Shown one piece after another: positions 45,501 through 56,279 of a stretch of 64,000 nucleotides of DNA (its first letter is position 1; each line of letters opens with the position of its first letter). Where the stretch lies: the NCBI GenBank assembly GCA_028023455.1, contig JAQFVV010000013.1:13840258-13904257 (forward strand), in the 5' to 3' direction. The translations under genes and the position numbers were made by a program. Below the pieces are notes generated by a model. That model was not told the origin of the DNA. It searched no databases and was given only the letters and a program-made list of their open reading frames with translations. This DNA is from Epiperipatus broadwayi (taxonomy: Eukaryota > Onychophora > Udeonychophora > Euonychophora > Peripatidae).

Positions 45501-46889
45501 CAATATAATTGTCAAACCCATGTTGACCTTAAGTCACTCTAACACCTCATATATAGACATAAAAAATCTGAGACATGATCAACTGCAGGTGGTCAATTAT
45601 TTACTAATATAAAGGAAAATACATTCAACCTTGGCTAAACAACAATATTACATAATGGACAAGCTAAAATGTCATATGATAGCATATGCTACAATAAAAA
45701 GATGTACAGGAGTAAGCATTTATAATAAAGTATAAGGTAACATGACTAATAACTCAAAAGGAGATGAAAATTCAACCCACTCTAGCACACATAAAACACT
45801 CTTAATATTGGGAGCATATGCCATTGAGATTATATTTAACATTCTTTCATCTACAAATATTTACTACCATTACTATTTAATCCATTTCTTCATTATGTTC
45901 TAAGCATCTCATCGCTTTGATCAGATAAAAACATTATTTAATTCTTATAAAATTTTAAATATTTTTTGAAAATCTATGCCACTTAAGATCCACCTTTTGA
46001 ATGAATTTTTTTTATTATCAAAATTAATTCAAATAATATGACTCATGAAACAAATCAGGGTATTTCAGGGTAATATGATCTCATTTAAATTGTAAAATCA
46101 ATTCTCTTTGACTCTTTAGATCTATTTAATATTGAATGAAATCCTAGAAATAAAATAAATAAGACATAGACTTTCCCTAAGCTAATGTCTTATCACAATT
46201 ATAATAACAACAATATTATTGCTAACTTAAATAAAATAAAATATGATCTCTTAATTTTATAATAAGTACAAATAAATTTAAGATATTTAACTAGAATATT
46301 ATGTAATAAAATTAAAATAAATTAAAATATTATAGCTTTAATTGAAGTACCAACAAACCAGAATATAAAGTTTGAACCTGGTTTTTTAATCTTAAAAAAT
46401 AATACAAGCTTTTTGAAACCTTTTATCAGTTAAATTAGGAATAAGCTAATATTAGAATTACCAGCTATTTAAAAATTTAGAGACTTTAACATGATAAACA
46501 CTTATTTAAACTTAAAACTATTATAATTTAAGCTATGTAAATTTTACTTTACAGCTATACAGTCTATAAAAATGTGATACAATAACTTTTCTGTGCAAGA
46601 AATTTGGCATTTACAAAGCACTAATAAAAAATCTATTGTTTAGAGAATTAAACTATATAATTTTTTCTAGATGTCTTGGCACAAAATTTGATTTGACATT
46701 TAGCCTCTGCCAAAACTAAAGATCACAATATACATATATTAATTTTAATATTCTCATAGATAAATATTGATGAATTCATAATATTATTTCTGGGATCTTT
46801 CATATATTAAAAATATAATAGGTAAATAACTGACATTTCAGTACAATAAAAAGTATTTTCCTCAAAGCTTCTTCTTTATCAAATCATAT
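45501..46889. other. AT-rich, gene-free
   Basis: No exon, RNA gene or repeat recognised. Confidence 0.5.
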
Positions 46890-46995
46890 GTATGGTGAGA
46901 GAGCCGGGGGGGGGGAGGGGCCCCCTAAATTTGTTTTTCTAGGAGGGGCTCTTTATAGACTGGGGGGGCCCCCCGCGCGCGCGGCGCATGGTGAG
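46890..46995. other. G/C homopolymer island
   Basis: Long G and C runs, with a CGCGCGCG stretch, stand alone in very AT-rich DNA and can form strong hairpins (GGGGGG/CCCCCC, GGAGGGGC). ATGGTGAGA flanks the island on both sides (about 46891-46899 and 46987-46995). This may be a real GC insertion with duplicated ends or a sequencing/assembly artefact. Confidence 0.6.
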
Positions 46996-49900
46996 ATATA
47001 AAATCGTTATTTTTTTTTCCTTGTTTATTTTCTCCTCATTCTCAAATTCTATTGGTTGACAAGTTTTAAAATTTTATCCTCCAATAGCTCTTTTCAAATA
47101 TTGTTGATTTTTAATTTATGCTCTTAGACCTTTTAAAAATCTTTATAGCTTTCATTAGCAGTCTCTAATCATATTCAAATTTTGCCAGAATATATGGTGT
47201 TTTTTTTTTAAATTGATGTTATTGTTAGTTTATTTAATGTGTGAATAAATGGTTGATGAAGTGGATTTTCCCCTAATTGCCAAAATTTGTTCTTTCTTTT
47301 TTATACTTATTCTATGATTGTTCTGTCCAATGTAAGAATAATGATCACCTGTTTTTTTTTTTAAAACATTTATTGACATGGGTTGCTGTCTATTTATAGA
47401 GCATGAATGGAATGATAATTTTTCCCCATCTAATGTACATATATATCTACAAAATGCTGTTATTTAATAATTATATATATATATATTACTATACATTAAT
47501 AGCTTACTTCAGTATATGTGACTATATATTGTATTCTATTGCATACTTTACAACAGTATGAATAAAAATAAGATTATTTGCACCAGCATAAAAGAAAAAA
47601 TTAACTGTTGTTACACTTCATGAATGAACCCCTCTCGAATTTCTTATAAATTTTTTAACACTAAAGTCATTCCGTTTTTTTTTATATATTGATTTTATTG
47701 TTAAGTGGATATAAGCAAACAGGTTTTACTTTTTTCAATTAAAAAGTAGAAAATGAAGTAGTGGTAAAACTTTCAAAAGCAACCAATCAATTAATTAAAA
47801 AATAAATAGAAAGGTAAAAAATTAATTTTAATTTAATAAGTTTATTACGTTAACTTGTTTTGCATTTTCAATTAGAGAAGCTAAATTATATATTAAGAAA
47901 AACCGTTAGCATCATTAACAAATTTACTTTATTGTAATATTCATTTAAATATCTGTCAAATGAATAAAGAATATGAACTTAAGAAAACATCTTTATTAAC
48001 TTCATATCCTATTTAAATTATGGATAGCAAATATTAATAATAAGTTCTTAATTTCTGTGTTATTTGAAAATCATGAATACATTGGTAAGGGCAATAATAA
48101 TTGTATCAATACAATATACATCTGCTTGTTAATTAATATAATTACGTATATGGCATATAAATGAAATACAATGTAGATAGTGTACATACAGACTTCATAA
48201 TAATAATAATAATAATAAAGCAAGAATGACTTTTGTCAATCCCAAGATCTGTTTGGCATTTTTAGAAGTGGAATGCATTTGGGTTGGTCTTTTTTCATGT
48301 ATCCAGCTGGCGACAGACTTTTTCTTTTCAATATTGCCAGTAGGCCTTTCCTGTTTTGAATGTAAAAAAATAAACCTCTTTTATATTCGAAGTCTCTGTT
48401 CTCTAGACTTGACCTATGCTTTGTTTGTTTATCTAGCTTGTTACTAGGAAAAGAATTATGTTAATCTGCTTATTATTATTTCTTTATGACTTTTTTCATA
48501 AATAGATTAGTTTTCTGATAATTAACTTTTAATTACATGTTTATATGTGAAATATATTTTAGTTTTTATGCGTGTATAATTTATCTGTGTTATATATACA
48601 GTATATGCACATACAAAATACCATATTGTTTGTTTTTTATTGTATATATATCACAAAGATGTACATAGTTAAAATTTATTTTTTACATATATATATACAA
48701 TATACGATTTATACATGGGAATTGTAAATTGTTTTTTTAAATGTTAGAGGCACAATTCTCAAATAAATAAAATCAACAGGTTTACACCTATTCTCTTATA
48801 AATCTTGTAAATACAGAACCAATCAGTTTTTTAAAATCAAATTATTTATGTTTAATAGTTTCCTTTTTATTGTAAAAAATATATAATTAAATTTATTGGC
48901 AAGCAGAAAGCTATATTGTATTTTAAAGTTATTTAACAATTTTGAATAAAAAATTTCTCTATTATTATCTGAAATAATAAAATTAAATTCATTCCACATT
49001 ATTTATATTATATTTTATAAATTTACATATATATATAGACAAAAAAGATAATTATTATTTACTTATTGGTCCTCTAATTTTCAAACCAGTCTTGAATGTA
49101 GCCATAATTGACAATAGATAACTAGAATTAGATAACTAGAATTTATGTTACCAAGAATAAAGCAAATCTTGACAAGTCATATGGTTTACTCCCAAGCACA
49201 ACACTGACTTTTCAGTTGTGCTAGAATTACAACACATTTTATATAATAAATATAAGTTTTGCAAATAATATTTAAACAAATCCCAATTATATATCTCAAT
49301 TTGAAAGATTAAAGTTTTAAATGCAATAATGTTGATGAGTGTCATTTAAATTGTATGAATCATTTGTTTACAGTTCTGAAATAACTGATGAGTTGGCAGT
49401 TTGCTTTTAAACTAAATATTTATCTTATAAGATATTTAGTTAGCTCTTTTGGTTAGCTTATGGTTAGCTATGTTTAGACCTGGTTTATACAGGATTGGTT
49501 TAAAAATTACTAGTACCAGTAAATAAGAATACTTTGTCATACAAACTATAATGTAAAAAATTAAGTCTTAATAAAATAATTATAAAATAGAATGCATTAA
49601 AGCATCATTTATAGAATGAAATGTAATTGACAATTGCAAAATTCCTATTTCAGTTAATTACAGAAAAGCTAAATTAACATTAAGACATAACTGCACATGA
49701 CTTGAAGATCATACAGACAAATATCTTAAAACATCTATTCCACCATGCCCACTTAAAACATATGAATAAAGACAATCCAGAAAGGAAAATGGTGTTTACT
49801 TTTTCAGATGACTGTATTAATATTTCAAATAGATATTGGAATGGAAGTTTTAAATATACCTAAAAAATATTGCACATAGTAAAAAAATGGATGGAGTTTG

Positions 49901-52394
49901 ATTAATAATATTATGTGGTTATATTTAATATATAAAAAGTATATCAATCTTTAACTAAGGTTTAAAGAATATATATGTGGACTATAACAATATCTAGAAT
50001 AACGTACTCTCAATAAGAACCATTAAGTGTTAAATATGTGTGTGCAAGAATTTTGACATTTGTAGATCAAAGTGTATTACTTTAATAATAATTGTGTGAT
50101 TTATTCAACATTTATATTTGAAATAGACAATAACAAATTACTCAATTTTTTTATCATAAATAAAGATTGCTCACCTCTTTAGTATTATCTACAATAAAGT
50201 AGAGTAATCAGTAATTACCAGGTGGAAATGCATTTAAAACTCCATCTGCAGATAGGTTTTTGGCTTTTGCTTTGTCTTAAGTCCCAAAACTGGAAGTAAT
50301 ACTGTTACTCATTCAGGCTGAAAGTCTGAAAATTCAAAACAACTTAATATTTTGAACCTCATCCAACATGTTTAAAAACATATATGAATCTGAATTCAAC
50401 CCAGTAACTATATATTCTAGTACTATACAGTTAGTAAAGAACTGAAGATATAAATTATGAAGTCAGGATTATTGCAAACTTTGTATGATTTATAACTTTC
50501 AATAGTTAATGGAGAGTAGTAATTAATTTATTGAGCTCACAGAAATCATATGTAAATACTTTAAAAAGGCTTTAACCTGTATTCAATGCATTTTAAAATT
50601 CATAATATGAATGTTTAGATGTTCATCCTAGTTATCTAATATCATTAAATTCTACTTGCAAAATTATTTAATTCTAAAACACATAAATAATAGTCATTAT
50701 GTTACTTCTGCCCAGGTGTTAATAAATGGAATTGCATAATGATTCTACACTTTCCGTTGCTGCAATCTTTTTCAAAGCATTCAATCAATAAATGATATCA
50801 GTTAATATAATGATGAAATATGATTTGGATATAAAATTAAATGTTTGGATCTTAAAATCAGAAAGTACTTTTATTACATAAGATAAAATGAAGTTCAAGC
50901 ACAATATTTTATTTTCAAATTTAAAATACTTTAATTCAATAGATTAGTAAAAATAACAAATATTGCACATGTGAAAAATAATTCTAATATTTTAATACTC
51001 TCTGTATGACGCTGAGTTAACAATTTATTTAAACATTAACTAATAAAAATTAGTGCAATAATAATGTAATCTGGTAAAAATTATTTTATTCCTTTTTAAC
51101 AGGACTCAGTAAAGTAAATAAAGATAGTCATCGAATAGCCACCATATCCCGCTTGATGGCGTTGCTGCTAAACAAAAACAATTCAATATTCACTTCTTAC
51201 ATTTAATCTTCTTTCTTTTAAAGAAAATTGTACTAATAATAAAAATATCAATAATAATATTTTTCTTAAAATCACTGTATTATTTCATTATAGTAATGCA
51301 AACATAAATATAATTAAATATCAGTTAATACAAATATACCCAAAAGATTTGTAAAAATATGTTAATTTCCCCTTCTTATTTAAAAATAATATTATAGCTT
51401 TTGGGATGCTTCTTTAATTAATTATTAACTTCTTAAAAGTATTCATTTGAATCAAAAATGTTTAATGCAGACAACTATTCACTGGAATAATCTATTAATT
51501 TTTTTTTTTTTTTTTACAATTTGGTTTTCTATAATTTTAAACGAAGTATTTTCCTGTAAATATTTCACTGCGATTCCACTACTTATATTCCAGTGTATTG
51601 CAATGTAAGTTTTCTTAAGATAATAAACACGATATACATATCTGGGTTGAACATTTTATCCAAGCATGAAAAATCAACATCTTTCTTTTTAAATGAAACC
51701 CAATAACAACTTAAGTAAATTTTATTAACATTGCTTCATTCCATAAAAAGTTTATGATAGGTTCATTGTCTAATTATGCGCTTATCTTCTGATTATATAT
51801 ATATATGGTAAATTTGCTTTTAATAGAAATATTCATCTCATGGATATAAAGTCATTTGTGTATCCTTCTGAGAATAAAACTATTAATAAAATAGCATAAT
51901 TTTTCAGTTTTAAAAAATACAGGTTTTAAAAATAAAAGGCTATTTTAAAGTCCACAACATTTTTTGAAATTTTTCTATTTCATCAAAAAGCAAAAACTAG
52001 ATATGAGTATTTCTTTCTAGAAGATTTTTCAATTCTTGAGCTATATTGATCATTTATTGTATTTAGAGGAATAGAAAAAAATATTTTAATATAAAAAAAA
52101 ATAATGATATACCTCTCTTAAAATAACTAATTTTATAAAATTATTGATTTAAAAAATATAAAATTGATATTATTTTATTTGTACTTCTTACAAAATATTT
52201 GAGATTTATAAATATAATTATACAATACTGTGTGTGCATGCACACATATAATTCTTAATCCTCTCCCCCAAAGAAAAATGTATCTATAATGTTGGTAACT
52301 AAATATCAAAACATTGCAGCTGTAGGTCAAGGAATTAAAAAAAATATTTGTTAGTTTTTGGTTAATAGTATAAGATTCCAGTATGATATAAAAT
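46996..52394. other. Long AT-rich gene-free stretch
   Basis: I find no exon, RNA gene or recognisable transposon in about 5.4 kb. Short (TA)n and (AAT)n runs occur near 47470, 48197-48218 and 49030. ORF 48226-48447 (73 codons) sits in a slightly GC-richer patch but has no motif I know. Confidence 0.5.
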
Positions 52395-52495
52395 TTAATA
52401 TATCATTAAAAACCAGTCAACACTTAGACAATCCCAATATTAATAACAATCACAATTTAAAACTGTTATCAAGGCAATCTCCTTTTAACATTGTT
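52395..52495 (+). repeat. R3 repeat, fourth copy
   Basis: Contains CAACACTTAGACAATCCCAA, TATTAATAACAATC, AAACTGTTATCAAGGCAATC and CTCCTTTTAACA, matching the cluster at 40219-40802. It lies directly upstream of the head-to-head Penelope-like pair. Confidence 0.7.
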
Positions 52496-52903
52496 TTTAT
52501 CCATTCTTGCAAATATTATTTTTTTTTTCATTACAAAAAATATTAATCATTAATTTGACAGGGATATCCACTATTATAGTGTATATATATTATCATTAAA
52601 AGAATAAAGCTAAACTAATCAATAAATAATCAAAATTACATCAAATTCATAATTCAAACAGACTATCCAAGAAAATAAAATCTAAAACTCTACCAATGTT
52701 ACAAGCAGACTTCTCAAGTGTAAAGAACTACAAAATAACATGTTTAAACTAAACATTACCCACAATTCCACTTATCTTCCACCCACCTTTAATATTAAAA
52801 GAACTTTTAAATAAGTTAATTGCTTCAGAATTATAAATTTTTAATAATAAAGATTCTTTTTATTTCATTACTCTCAAAGAAGACAACCTTAGCTTCATCA
52901 GAA

Positions 52904-53170
52904 TTAGTAATGTGGCCTGAATCTTTTTATATGGATATATTTGGCAAAACTAAGATATCTATTTCTAACCCTACTTTTATGTATCTTTATGCTTTCATTT
53001 AAACACAAACTATTCTGACCTATATATACTTTCTTACAAAACAATGAATAATATACACTACCCTTACAGAAACAAGGAATAATGTACACGACAAAAAAAA
53101 TAGTTGCAACTATATTGGAAAATAAGAATAGATGCTTATTACTAAGCTGAAACTCACTTCCTTGGAACAT
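52904..53170 (-). pseudogene. PLE GIY-YIG fragment, left arm
   Basis: Minus-strand frame with IIPCFCKGSVYYSLFCKKVY, then YIGQNSLCLNESIKIHKS and RNRYLSFAKYIHIK. VYYS and YIGQ stand for GIY and YIG, and the ESIKIHK word gives the conserved helix. The usual arginine of L.ER is serine here. It ends in sequence broken by a frameshift, continuing into LLLKIY-like residues further left. Confidence 0.7.
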
Positions 53171-53185
53171 CCCCTTATTCCTTGT

Positions 53186-53458
53186 TTTTTGTAAAAATAT
53201 ATAGGTCAGAGTAGATTGAGTTTACATGAAAGAATAAAGGTACATAAAAGTAGCTTTAGAAATAAATATCTTAGTTCTGTCTTATATATCCATGTAAAAG
53301 GTACAAACCATATTATTATTAATTTGGATGAAGCTAAGGTTGTTTTCTTTGAGAGTAATGAAATAAAAAAAAGAATTAAAAAATCTTTATTATTAAAAAT
53401 TTATGATTCTGAAGCAGTTAATTTATTTAAAATTTTTAATAGAAAAGATGAATGGTAG
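53186..53458 (+). pseudogene. PLE GIY-YIG fragment, right arm
   Basis: Reading upstream of the ATG at 53216 the frame gives YIGQSRLSLHERIKVHKSSF, the second half of a GIY-YIG domain with R and H kept. It is followed by RNKYLSSVLYIHVK, EAKVVFFESNEIKKR and KIYDSEAVNLFKIFNRKDEW to the stop. The EAKVVFFESN block is the last conserved part of the domain with its glutamate. Better preserved than the left arm. Confidence 0.75.
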
Positions 53459-53620
53459 ATAAGTGGAATTGTGGGTAATGTTTAGTTTAAATATGTTATT
53501 TTCTAGTTCTTTACACTTGAAAAGTCGGTTTGTAGCTGTGAAACTATTGATAGTGTTTTAGATTTTATTTTCTTGGCTAGTCTGGTTGAGTTGTGAATTA
53601 TATATATATAAATACAAACC

Positions 53621-55062
53621 ATTATTATATGTAATATAAATATTCTCTAACAGAGTGTACACTTTAATATGTGTATGTTAGTAACCTAATATTTTTTCAA
53701 TGCATTAGTATTATACTTATGGTTATTAATAAAAAAAACTTATTACTTATTCATTTGAATATCATCGACTCTCTGATTCGGTCTGAGTTCATTATTTCAT
53801 GCAATAAACTAGGCTTTTTGAATTTCCATGATTATAAAATACTAACATTCTTGTACAATTAGTTTTTTCTTTTCTTTATATAAATAAGAGCTCGCTTTTT
53901 AGAGGATATAGCTTTCCCGAATGTACATTATTAAATGTCATTTACAAACGACTATGTCCATTCTTACTTTCCAAGAAAGTGAATAAAGACAAAGAAAAAT
54001 AAAAAGTTAAAGTGAGTTTTGAATGCCTATAGAAATAATCCATGACATACAAATATATCCGTATATGTATATATCCCATACTGATCCTTTAATCTATTTA
54101 GTCAATTTCTTGAGTTGAGGTCATTTGATTACTGAAATTTTTTTTTTTTTCTGAAAGATTCTAACACTAGCTTTTGGTAGCATTTTATCCTGTCATATCC
54201 TCCCAATAGTCAGGATTAAATTAATCTTTATCGGATAAGTATTGCGTGGATCCTCCATAAAAAAACATTCAAAGTTTACTCTAAAATGCTTTTTTAAGAA
54301 ATCTTGTTATTCTTCATTTGCTTCCCTTGACCAATCAAATGAAAATGTCTGCATTCAAGGTCAGAACCTCCTGAATACTCTCAGAATATTATGCAGTGTC
54401 TTTGAAATAATTTTTTCTCCAGTTTAATCTCTTTCTAAAAAAAAATCCGATTAGAAAATTAAAAAAAAAAAAAAGTGTTTGTGAAAGTAAAATTGATTGT
54501 ACGTTTAAAAAGTTAAAAAAAAACAACTTTATTGTAAAGATTAATATACAAAAGCAGTGAAATTCAATTGGAGTTATATTTTAAGACTTAGATATCTTTT
54601 AAAAAGTTACAAATACCAGCTATATGTTAGATTTTAAAATAATAGCAGCAGAACTTTAACCAAACATAATTTTAGAGCTGTGTATTATAATCTTAACATA
54701 TAGATTGCAGAGTATTAGCTATCAAATAATGGCGATCTACAATGTATATGCCATGATTATGTCGCATGATGGCACTGAAAATATACTTAGCTAAAGGTAA
54801 ATTATAAAGCTGTACAAATTAAGTTTTGCTGAACATTTATTTTATATAAGAATATTTTATTAGGAGTAGAATTACTGCATTTATTGAATATATGCTTTTT
54901 TTTTTTTTACAACTTTGTGAATAAAGTCGTTTTAAAACATATTTTTTCATCAATTGTATAATATTAAAGACTATCGAATTATATAATAATTTATGATTGT
55001 TATAATGTATATATTTTGAATCCAAATTTAACATAAATTCTAACATCATTATTAATTTGCAG
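53621..55062. other. Probable upstream intron of the cyclase-like gene
   Basis: AT-rich. No convincing upstream exon was found. The ORF at 54242-54427 lies in a slightly GC-richer patch but shows no family resemblance or splice frame. Confidence 0.4.
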
Positions 55063-55195
55063 CCCGCAAGTTGATTGTTTTAAATTGTTTGATTTATTTA
55101 CTGCTGCGTTTCTTAATAAGAAAGAGTGCGATGCAAATGGAGAGTTGTACGAAAAATTCTTTGAAGCTGCAAGAACAGAAGTTCCAAAAAATAAG
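55063..55195 (+). CDS. Internal exon of an ADP-ribosyl cyclase / CD38-like gene
   Basis: The exon is bounded by TTAATTTGCAG and GTAATT. It is 133 bases: one base completing a codon, then 44 open codons ending in phase 0. The peptide includes PQVDCFKLFDLFTAAF, NKKECDANGELYEKFFEAAR and TEVPKNK. This matches the N-terminal third of ADP-ribosyl cyclases (Aplysia enzyme, vertebrate CD38/BST1): DC at the start, a W/F..F..AF helix, a second cysteine in a CD or CN context, Y..FF, and P(K/C)NK at the end. Vertebrate CD38 appears to have an exon junction at about the same place. The family makes cyclic ADP-ribose and related calcium messengers from NAD at the cell surface or in vesicles. Catalytic residues (TLEDT block, W, E) would be in later exons, which I could not find here. 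The gene appears to run left to right with the LINE arrays in its introns. The other two frames of the exon are less convincing. Confidence 0.72.
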
Positions 55196-55445
55196 GTAAT
55201 TAATATAAATTGAAATTATTTAATATGTATTTTCTGAAATAATGTAAAGTGTCCCAATACAATTTACAATACAATTCTTTTTTTTATTTATTTCCCAAGT
55301 AACTTATTAAACTAAAAACTGTGTTACATTAATTGTGCAATATGTATAAAGATGGATGATACATAATAAGTATACATAATGTAAAATAAAACAATAAATT
55401 AATTGAAAGGAATAACATTGTTGAGTTCAATCAGGATTAAGGGAT
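55196..55445. other. Intronic sequence
   Basis: AT-rich DNA following the GTAATT donor. No feature recognised. Confidence 0.5.
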
Positions 55446-56110
55446 TTAGGGTTTAGTTTCTTTGTTGGTTTTATTGGGAGGTCTGGTAGAGCTTCTACAT
55501 CTCTTGATATATGAACGATGTTGCAAGAGTTTATCTCTTTGCTTAATTTTTGTCATACTCTGTTTGAATAATGAGTCTTCATCTGGCTTAGAAAGGTGGT
55601 ATTGTACCTTGCATCTTACCAGCCATATGGTATATGTGATAAATATTGCTAGTCTGATTGTGGGAATATCCCTTCCACGGATGCATTCTTTGATATTTAG
55701 TATTTTGTAATAGTCAATCCTTGAGTTATCAAATATCATTCTTTTAATACTACCTAGACCCATGCATGTTTTGATTATGTGGTAAAATATTTCCTCATCC
55801 CTGCCACAGTTCGGACAAATTGATTGAACCTTGGAGATAAATCTCTTATATCAGAGGAATCAGTTGACTGCCATGGCATACAGATTTATTTTTAGTAGGT
55901 AATCAAAGTATTTAGGTTCTAAGACCCAATACTTGAATAGTGTAATTAGTTTGTGATTGATTATTCCTAGTTTTGGAGTAGAGTTTTGAATATTTGGTTT
56001 TAGAATGTGGTGTGCATCACATAACTTGATTTTGCTTTGATAGTTGTCAGTTGTGTTTGTATTCTGTTGTCTAGTTGTCAAGATTAGCTGGTCAAGCCAG
56101 CTTAATGTTT
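55446..56110 (-). pseudogene. LINE ORF2 C-terminal fragment with zinc-finger (zf-RVT-like)
   Basis: Minus-strand frames 56081-55860 and about 55830-55446 join across one disruption. The first ends KYFDYLLKINLYAMAVN. The second has CPNCGRDEEIFYHIIKTC (about 55820-55767), a CX2C...HX4C finger, followed by MGLGSIKRM and RLAIFITYTIWLVRCKVQ. This resembles the zf-RVT region at the C-terminus of LINE reverse transcriptase proteins (K.F.W....Y...N....C..C...E...H....C, then a W.R helix). The reverse transcriptase itself is not present. It is a different family from the plus-strand LINEs next to it. Confidence 0.6.
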
Positions 56111-56279
56111 TGGGGGGAAGAATTTACAGTAAATGGAATTTATTAGTCATTTTGTGAGGATATTTTTCAAATTTTTTTTTTTTAAAAAGCACTATATTTA
56201 TGACATTCAGCAATTTTTTTTTAACATAGTATAACAGTCGGGTGGAGACTCTTTCACTCTAACTGCCATACCAAGGTGC
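56111..56279. other. Spacer between LINE fragments
   Basis: Contains T-runs and no recognised feature. Start of the next LINE is placed by the first alignable coding words. Confidence 0.4.

Larger units (their letters stand above)
52630..53620. mobile_element. Two Penelope-like 3' ends, head to head
   Basis: The left arm (52630-53165, -) and right arm (53168-53620, +) are inverted copies of the same PLE 3' region: the end of GIY-YIG, the C-terminus and the 3' untranslated region. Each 3' untranslated region has GTGGGTAATGTTTAGTTTAA, AGTTCTTTACACTTGA and ATTTTATTTTCTTGG. Reverse transcriptase is absent from both. The arrangement mirrors 43521-44740, so this family repeatedly leaves palindromic insertions. 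Confidence 0.75.

Noticed and set aside
48226-48447. 73-codon ORF after an AAT microsatellite
   Set aside because: Hydrophobic by composition, no family match, no support for expression.
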